DNA of 64,000 nt, taken from positions 34,257,870-34,321,869 of the forward strand of contig JAVUNC010000006.1 in the NCBI GenBank assembly GCA_032173965.1, given 5' to 3'. Made by a program: the position numbers and the translations under genes. The notes under the pieces are model-generated. The model saw nothing but the letters and a program-made list of their open reading frames with translations, did no database searches and was not told where the DNA came from. Shown in pieces: positions 54,101 to 63,100 of this stretch (its first letter is position 1; each line of letters begins with the position of its first letter). The stretch comes from Sitta carolinensis (Eukaryota; Chordata; Aves; Passeriformes; Sittidae).

Positions 54101-57100
54101 CTTCTGCTGAGGCTGCACTGAGTTACACTGCACAACTGTATTGCAGGCTTAAAGTGAGTAAGTGTGGCCAGATGACACTTTGTAGTTTAACTGTCACTGT
54201 AGAGTGTCTGAGACCATGGCAGTTCTGAAATACTGAGCACTTAAGTTCCTACATACTTTCTGTTGTATAATTATCAAGAAAATTATTGTTCAAATACACA
54301 CGATAGCTGTAAAAATTATGAGACATCCTTGTGCTTTGTCAATCTTTGTTTCACAAGAAGTGCTAGTTCACAGCTTGTTCAAAACTTGCAAGTCAAACTG
54401 AGTCAAATAGTGTTTAGAGGTGGAGTTAAAAAGAAGATCTTGAAGTTGACTAAATATTTATACGGTGTAAAAAGTAAAAGCCAAAGCCTTCTTGATCAAA
54501 AGAAAGCAAAATGTCTGTTGGGGGGGGGGGGGGGGGGTGTGTGTGTAGCATATGTGGGGTTGTTTCAAAGCAAGGTGTTGATTATTCAGTTGATAATTCC
54601 TGAGATGTCTGTGCATTTTACATTCCATGTGTCTCTTTGAAAAATTTTCAATATTTAATTATTCTGATTTTAAAGATTTATTGAGTTGTTCAGCGCTTAA
54701 AATGTTACCCTGTTTAAAACCAGAAAAAAATATTATCCCTTATTGTGTGCCATTTTTTGCATCTGAAAGAGGGGGAAACAAGCTGCCTATTAAAATTTAG
54801 TGGTTTTGACTAAATTTACTATGGGGGCCATGTCCTGTGAAATTAAAAGTTAAGAGGGGAGTGAGGAGAGAGAAGAATCTTTGACTTCTGGTTGCAGACT
54901 ACCAGATGTACTAGCATTTGTACCAATGGGAATATTAAACATCATGAAAAACTAGGAATAGATAGGATAGCAAGATAATGGGTTTTCAGAGGCTTGATGG
55001 TAAAGTGGGAAAAGCACGGGGTAGTTCAGTGAGGTACTAACTAATCTGAGACCTAAATTTCGTTCTTTGTTCTTGAACATTATTTCTCTGTGAACACGGT
55101 TGATTAATTTAATCCATTTCTATCTCATCTTTCTTCCTTCCCAAAAGGCACACTTTACTTAAGAATTAGGCTTGCAATGTGCCTTTCACAAAAGAGGTTT
55201 GAAAATACAAACCCTTTCTGCAAACACAGCCTGATACCAAAGCTGTGCCCAGAACCAGGATCAGCATTCACTTCTCAGTAGTTAACTCCTGAAGGTGATT
55301 GTGGATTATCCTGGGCATGTTACCATTCACAAGTGAGATGGTAGTGTCATAATGTTGTGAAGAGAAAAGAAGTTGGTTGCCTTTATTTTAAGAAAGCTGG
55401 AATAGAAGTTTTGAAGGTCCTTTTAATATGTTGCACTAGCGCACAAAAAATAAAAAGAAATTTTTGTAGGTAAATATCCATTATGTTGAAGATATACCTT
55501 CTTTTTTTTCTGAGAACTCTTCCATAATTTTAAATATGTTACTTAGATTATGGAATTAGAATGAAGTAATTAAAAATGGGTCCATGTAGAAACATCAGTC
55601 TTGCCACTAATTTATAAAATTGGTAATTCTATCTATAAATTACTATCAGATCTCTTTGTATCCCTTATAGCAACTACTGGCTGTGAGGTTGAGTAGAATG
55701 GTAGTTTACTTGAGTGAAAATATACATTATTTTGAGTTACAATGACTGACTTGGTTTCTTTCTTCGTGGTGTGTTTCAGGCTAACCGTGATGCTGTACTG
55801 AGCAGAATACCAGAACACAAGAATGATCGTATCATCAGTTTGCAAAGTGCATCTGTAGTCTACGATTTACTTACAATAGCCTTGGGAAGAAGAGGCCAAT
55901 ATGAAATGCTTTCAGAGGTTTGTTGATAATAGTGAATATTCATCTGTGTCATTGTTGCTGTTTTCTGTTAATCATGTTAATTGTGGTAGTAAGAAAGGGC
56001 TGAAACAAATATAGGACACTGTTATTCTAACTGCTTTTTAAATACAGGAGGTAGTTTCTACCACAAAATGTTTACCGTCTAAATTTATACAGGTGACTTG
56101 AGGTAACCAAACAAGAAACACTGTGTGAAAGGTGTGGTAAATGTTTAATGCCACAGAAGTCCACATAATTTTTAGGTGGGGGTGCATGGATCTGCTTAAA
56201 AGGGTACACATTAAATGGAGAGAGCAGGGAGGAATGGCAATATTCTGGGTATAGAAATGATAGACATAATTTCCTAGAAAAATATTTGTAATGAATGAAA
56301 AAGGATTTCAGAAGAAAACTTTTCTTTTATACTTAATATTTGAGGTGACCTATAGTCCTTACAGTCTGTAATAATTTTGAAGTTAATAAAAAGGAAATTA
56401 TAAAAAAAATCAGGTCTTTGGGGAATACATTACCTACCTCAGTGTCTGATGTTTCATTGTGTAGCAATGCTTGTGTTTTGTTAGATTGTGTCAACTTCAG
56501 GAAACTGCCAGGTGTTTTTTAACAGTTTTATACCTGAGAGACAGCTAAAGCTCTTTGTGGAGAGCAGATCTGTCTGCTGCTCAAGCAGTGCTCACCCAGC
56601 AGCAGGGTACTGTTGCCAAACACAGTTAATTATTAGTCTCCTGAAAGAATATGAAGGCATACCCAGGAACTGATTTGTTGAGAAATGGTTTCTCTACTCT
56701 ACTAGAGGACTTCTGTTAAGAAAAAGATTTAAACAAAGTGCTCTAGTTCTTCTCTGGTGTATGTCGATGGTCACTCCTTTATCTGCATCTCATGTGATGT
56801 TAAACCCTCAATTTGGGTATCCTGTTTCCTGAAAATACTTCATAGCTGCCAGTTGGGATACAAATCAGTTTAAATCAGTACAATGGAAGATGTTTTACAG
56901 AACAAAGGAGTATGAGCTCACACAGGAGTAGCCCTACAATATAATTTAATCAGGAATATTTCCACTTACTTGCCACTACAGACACTATCACCTTCATGTA
57001 GTTTTAGGTGGTTGCACCAAAGGTGCAAGAGACGACCATCCGTATATTTCAGTCTAGAACTTCTGAAACAAGAGACATCAACAAGTATTATATAAAAAAA

Positions 57101-60100
57101 CAAAACAAAAAATGAGAGACCAAAAAACCTTGAAAACTTTGATTTCTTTTTTTCTCTAAGTGACTGGCAGCCTTTCAGTTTTATATAGTAGACTAACAAT
57201 TAGGCAGGCATAGTCGCCCTGGATTCCAAATCTGATTCTTACATTTTTTCTGGTGTCATGATGGTTTTGTTGTGGGGGTTTTTTGTTGTGGATTTTCTGT
57301 CTCTTTTAGAACGTTAAAGAACCATTACATTTATGGGAACATCACAGGTACTTGGAATTCTCTACTGTCTCCTTTGGGACACATAGAATAGTATTTATGT
57401 CACAATTGATGCAAATTCTTGCCTTTCTTAACAGGGAGGGGGTTTGGCTTCATCAGACAAGCTAGAGGTCTTAGCCATGTTCTTAGCCAAGTGTCTTGAA
57501 GTGTAGGACATTACCCTGAAGGGTAGAAAGAAAGGCTTATAGTTACCTCACACAGAGAAAAAGCATAGCACTTGTTTGACACGCTGTAGCTAACAGATGG
57601 TACTGCTTGTTTCTTTTCCTTCTGTGCTTTGAGCACAATTGAATATTCTAAATAGTGGAAAATATTTTAACTTAGATCTTTGATTTCAGTGGCTTTTAGG
57701 CACTTTTTATGCTGGTGATGATCTTTGTTGCAGACAAAAGCAGGATCATAAATATCTGAAAAGTAGGAGAGACTCCATGTTTGACAAGCTGCTTAGTTGG
57801 GGGTTTCTAGTCATGGCCTTAGGCTTTGAAAGCTGGTGTCTACCTGCAGCTTGTTTTAAGGGCTTTTGTTCTTGGGTTGGTTTTTCTGTTTTCTTGTTTT
57901 GAGGTTTTTTTTGGGGGGGTGTTTTAGGTTGTTTTGTTTTGGGTTTTTTTGAGGGGGTAGGGTTTTTTGTTGTTTGTTTGTTTGCTTTGTTTTTTTTTTT
58001 AATCTAGCATCTTTTAGTCTAATATCTTTGTAACAATATTCCAACAAAATTGTATGTATATTTCTTTGACATATTCTTTTTGAAAAAAGAAAATAATTCC
58101 ACTATGTTTGGAAAATACTTTCAGTACAGAATAATTAAAATGTATTTGTCATATGTAAATGAAGTATCTTTACTGAATATGAAAAAAATCATCTTACGAA
58201 GACCTGGTATAATAAACAAAACTCATTTTAGCATACAGGATCTTTTCAGGAAATTATTAGAACATCTCATTTCCTCTTATCCTTGTCATCCAAAGCACAG
58301 TGGAAAACATAGACTTTAAGAAACTCTTGCAGTTTAGTGAGTAGAAGATATCTGCCCTCAAATCCTGCTGCTGATAGTCTGTAACTTTTATAATTTGAAG
58401 TATTATAATAAACATATTCAGATATGTTAAAGCATTCTGTTCAGTTATATAATAAGCATTTAACTTTTTAGGGCTTCATTTTCTTTGAGCTGATTTTGAT
58501 TGCTCTAGTGGAGCTGTTGTAGATTAAATCAGAAATTGGGAAATTATTCTAACTGTGGAAATGGTATTCACCCACCAGTTCCAGTATCTTATTGCTGCCT
58601 TCTGGTTTAGCTATAGCTGATTACTTACAAAAGTAGTTAGTTGTTATATAAGAATATTAAATGATCAAAAATCTGTGTCATCCTTGTTAAACTGTTCTAA
58701 TGCCAAGTCGTGTTCTTAACTGAAACACGCTCGTGTTTTTATCAAGTTCGTATTTAATGGGCTTTCAGTTTCATAGAGTAGCTTTAATTACATTAAGGAA
58801 CTTTATACTGTCAATTCTTTCCTAAACAAAAGTACTCTGCTTGTAATCAAGTTTGTTTTTGAGCTTTGTAGGATGCATCCTATTGAGCTTGTAAGTGTCC
58901 TACTAGAAGAGATGTCTTCCATAACAGAAATTTTCCTTTATTTTCATAATTTCATCTTCCACCTCTCTAACTTCAAGCATATACTTTTCAGGAGACCATA
59001 GTGATAAACAACCAAATTCAACAGTCTGTTCATATAATGATTTGTGATTATTTACAAGGCAATATCAACAGTGTCATTTTCTGTAGGAGAGGGATTGTGC
59101 TGAGTGTGTTTTCAAGTAAAGTCAGTTGCCATTATCCTGATCGTTATCTTAACTTCCAGCCTGCCTGGTGACTATTGCTTGCTATGTATTTTCTTGTTAG
59201 AGCCTTTGAAATTCCTTGTTGTGACTTGTTTCAGAAGAACCCAGTTTAAGAGGTGTTTGTGTTGTTGCGTAGGTCACAAACACATCCATCCGTTCATCCC
59301 TTACCCCCACATATGCTAACAGCCAGTTCTGTCATCTTACAGAGAAAAGAAAAATCACATAACTTGTCGCTTTTCTTGCTGAGCAGTAAATAGAACTTGA
59401 AGTTAGGCAAAAGGAATGGTAGATATGTTATTAGTATGTTGAAACTCAAGCCTTTTAGGATAATCTACAGCTGTGTCCTGTGCCCTTTTAATTGCAAAAT
59501 TATAAAACCCTGAAGTATCAATTTCTTAAACCTCATTTTCTGCAGTTAGAATTGGTAATTAATTTTTAATTGAGCATGGTCTAGAAAAGAAAGTTAACAT
59601 TTTTTACAGTACAGTAAGCCTTACATATGCATTTCTGTGAAGTATCTAAAATAATAGAAGCAATCACATAACTTACTTGTTTTTCCTGTGCTCTTTTGTT
59701 TCCACTTATGAAAATTCCAGTGGGAAAATAAATTCTGTCTTGTTTTTCATAGCAGACATTTAATTAACTTACTGCACATGCAATCTGACTATTAACCTTT
59801 AACAGCAATATTAGAAAGTATTTCTAAAATAATGTGAAATCATAAAGAAAATAATTTCTTTACAATAATATAATAAAAATTCTATTAGGTAATAGTCTTG
59901 ATGCTGGACATCGTGTAGTAGGATAAATTCTAGTATACATTAGTTACATGTAGCAGATAATGCACTTTTGTTTCCTCTTCAGTGCTGCTCTTCAGATTCT
60001 GGTGTACTGTGGAAACTGGTTGCTTTCTGTAGTGTTAAGGCTGAGTTTGTATGGGTAAAATAATTCATGTTTTTATGGCTTAGCATATACACTAGCTGTC

Positions 60101-63100
60101 AGAACAGAAAGCTGCTTTGTGTAATTTGACTCTGCAGACTAGAAAATGAATTCTTAAATCAGTTTATTCCAGAAAAGTGTTTCACCTTTCTATATAGAAC
60201 TGGGCTGATTAGTTAAAATTAACATAGCAAAATAAAATCATTCTTATTGACAATAGCAGGTATGAAACATTTAAAATTAGCTTGTAATGATAAATTCATT
60301 ATTTCATCTCAGTGTTTTAATAATGAATTTTCTTTTGACATTCAGTTAGTTCACTTAAAATTTCAGCAGAATATGGAATGTGAAGTTAAAATTTTTGCAA
60401 ATGGAAGGAATACTTCAATGTGAATCTTTATATACCACCCCTCCTTTTAAATGGTACTTGTAAGTGCTTGTGGTACCACTGCTTATTAAGAATTTACAAC
60501 TTAGGAAGAGAGTGTGTACAATTTTTCTTTTCACTTAAGACTTATCTCCTACATTTTACAGATGATATCTTCAGTAAGCTGATATTCATCATTCCTTCTT
60601 TCAGACTATATAATACAGTACCAGCTGGAGTATTTAAACAAACATAATAAATGGAAATTTTTTTTCTGTTTAATTCTTTTCTATGTAGAATCTAGCAGCT
60701 ATTTTCATGTATTTGAATAATTTAATTATTTTATTACATGTATGTTAGATAAGAGTCTATAAACAATCTTAATACTAGTATATCTTCTCAATAATTGAAG
60801 AATGTGACCTTATATAACAATTTCCCCCATATTTAGTGTTTAGAAAGAGCCATGAAGTTTGCATTTGAAGAGTTCCATCTTTGGTATCAGTTTGCATTGT
60901 CCTTAATGGCAGCAGGAAAAGTAAGTCTAATTTTTTTCATATTATTCTTGTATTGATGGCATTTGATAACAATGTTTAGCACTTCCATAATTTACATCTG
61001 TAGTGTTTTTGAAAAGAATTCTAATCCTCAAATCAACTAAGTGTGCTGTACTCCTGAATTTATTCCCAGTGCTGTACAAATAATGTTATTATTTGAATAG
61101 TTTCTAACTTAGGTGATGATAACAACTATCTTGCCAATAATCTTAAAATAAGCTGATTGAATACAAGCAGATCCTATTATCCTGTAAAGCTTGTTTAAGT
61201 GTGCTTTTGATGATTTAATTTATTTTATACTTAGGTACAAATTAATGCTGATTCGTGATGCTCTTCCTTTTTTTTTCCCTTTGGAAATTTCTGACTTTAT
61301 CTTCTTTAGTATTGCGGCCTTTGAGACTGTGTATTCTGTGCAACTAATGGATTTAAAAAAAAAATTTAGATAAACTAGGAACTTAAGCTTTTAGATGCAA
61401 TTCTCTGTTTTCAGTTCTTTTTGATTTTTGCTGTCATGTTACAGAAAATGCATTCATTGTGCAATGTAAACTAATATTTTGCGTATTTTCGGAATGGGGG
61501 AAAGGGATGTATTTTCCTTAGAAAATATTTTAGTGGCACATGGGTCTGAAGAGACTTGCCTCTCCTTAGAACTCTCTTTACTTTGAGTTATCTCCTAAAC
61601 TGTGATTGAATGGAGGCAATAAGTTTAAAAAAAGGAGCAGTGCTATTCTAGCTTATCTCCCACCTATTTCTGTGTGCTGTTTTAACTCCCAAAGAACACC
61701 AAAATACTGCTTGTTTAGAAAACTGTCCCGTTCCTTCTCTTTCATTTGCCTGGCTCAAATGCTGTGAGTTTACAGGCCTAGCAAAGTTTTAAGTGCATCT
61801 CAAAACTGTTCTCTGAAATGTGTATCATTGGAATTAACATTCTTAGCAGACGTTTCTCTGGGGATATTTAATGAAAGTTGGTAGGAGTTAAATAACAATA
61901 GCAGTGCCTAAAGTCTTGTCTTTTACTGGCTTGAGGAACTTTGACCAGTTGTCAACAAAATGTGCAGTAATGTCTTCTTCACAAAGGAAAAATAAAGTAA
62001 ATGGTGGAAACAGGAATCTTCTATCTGTGAAACGTATTTATGTTTTTAGTTATTTAAATGGAAAATATTTTAAACAGTCTGCTCGAGCCGTTAAAGTCTT
62101 GAAGGAATGCATACGTTTGAAACCAGATGATGCAACTATTCCACTCCTTGCTGCAAAGCTCTGCATGGGATCTCTGCACTGGGTAAGCTTTGCCCTCTGT
62201 CTTCTCAGCAAGAGCTGTATTAAAATCTTTATTTAGAGATGTAGCAAACCCTTTTGCACAGTGACTGCATGCACTTGGACATATCTGCAGATATGTATCT
62301 GCACATGTACATCCTTGTTTGAATGGCTAATTTGAAATACTTGACAGTGGTTGTGTTTATCAAGGTAGCATATTCTGATACTGGTCTAAGACATAGCTTA
62401 AAATATATGGAAACTGAAACATTGGGGGATAGATCGTAAATGCAACTTCTGTTATTTTCTGCAAGAAGAAAATAACTTTCTGGAAGATAATGAGGCAAAT
62501 CTCTTATAATCAAGAGACTCTTCTGGTGGTACCAGGTTTGCAGGCAGCTGTGGTTTATGAATTTGTAGTAGGGACAGTTGAGTATTTTAGGTAAACTTGA
62601 AATTGGTGTGTCTGTACAAAAAACATCATGTACAAAGATCATCATGTTGTTTTCAAGATAATTGTGTATTTTTTGAAGAATGAGTATATTTAAAAAAGAA
62701 GGAAAAGAGAAGAGAAAGATCACATATAAAAATTGAGAAAGTGGTGTAGTAGCACAAACATAACTTGTTGAGGCTGACAAAATACAGCCTTAATTAAGCT
62801 ATATCCTAGTTCTATAAATTGTTCCCTATGGATTGAGTCTGTATGGAGTAGCTTACTGTACTTAGCATTTACAGTTACTAGAATGGATTCAAATGGCCTT
62901 TTTTTTCTTGCTAGATTATTAAATAGTGTGCTAGCATGGCAATTAAACCTTGATTTTTTTTTTATGTTTCTCTGTTTATGAGTTTGCATCCGTTCAGCAA
63001 TGCAGTATTCAAAGCAGAGTTCTGCGTGGATATACTGGTTTTTTACAGGGTTAGAGCTATAGCTCTTGTGATTGATTTTCCTAAATAAATAGTTCATGGG

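Larger units (their letters stand above)
51119..55779 (+). other. TTC7B intron 8 (4.7 kb)
   Basis: Begins with a T/G-rich tract (51165-51251), then holds two CR1 copies in opposite orientation (52930-53046 plus, 53107-54085 minus) and a poly-G/TG tract (54520-54546). Open frames within 53124-54121 are antisense shadows of the CR1. No further gene was seen. Confidence 0.85.

Noticed and set aside
53729..54121. 130-codon plus-strand open frame
   Set aside because: Lies wholly or almost wholly antisense within the CR1 element.
61904..62236. 110-codon plus-strand open frame over exon 11
   Set aside because: Only its middle (exon 11) is conserved; the ends are intron read-through.
62229..62780. 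183-codon minus-strand open frame in intron 11
   Set aside because: Phe/Ser/Ile-rich chance frame in AT-rich intron with no domain, no repeat resemblance and no promoter.
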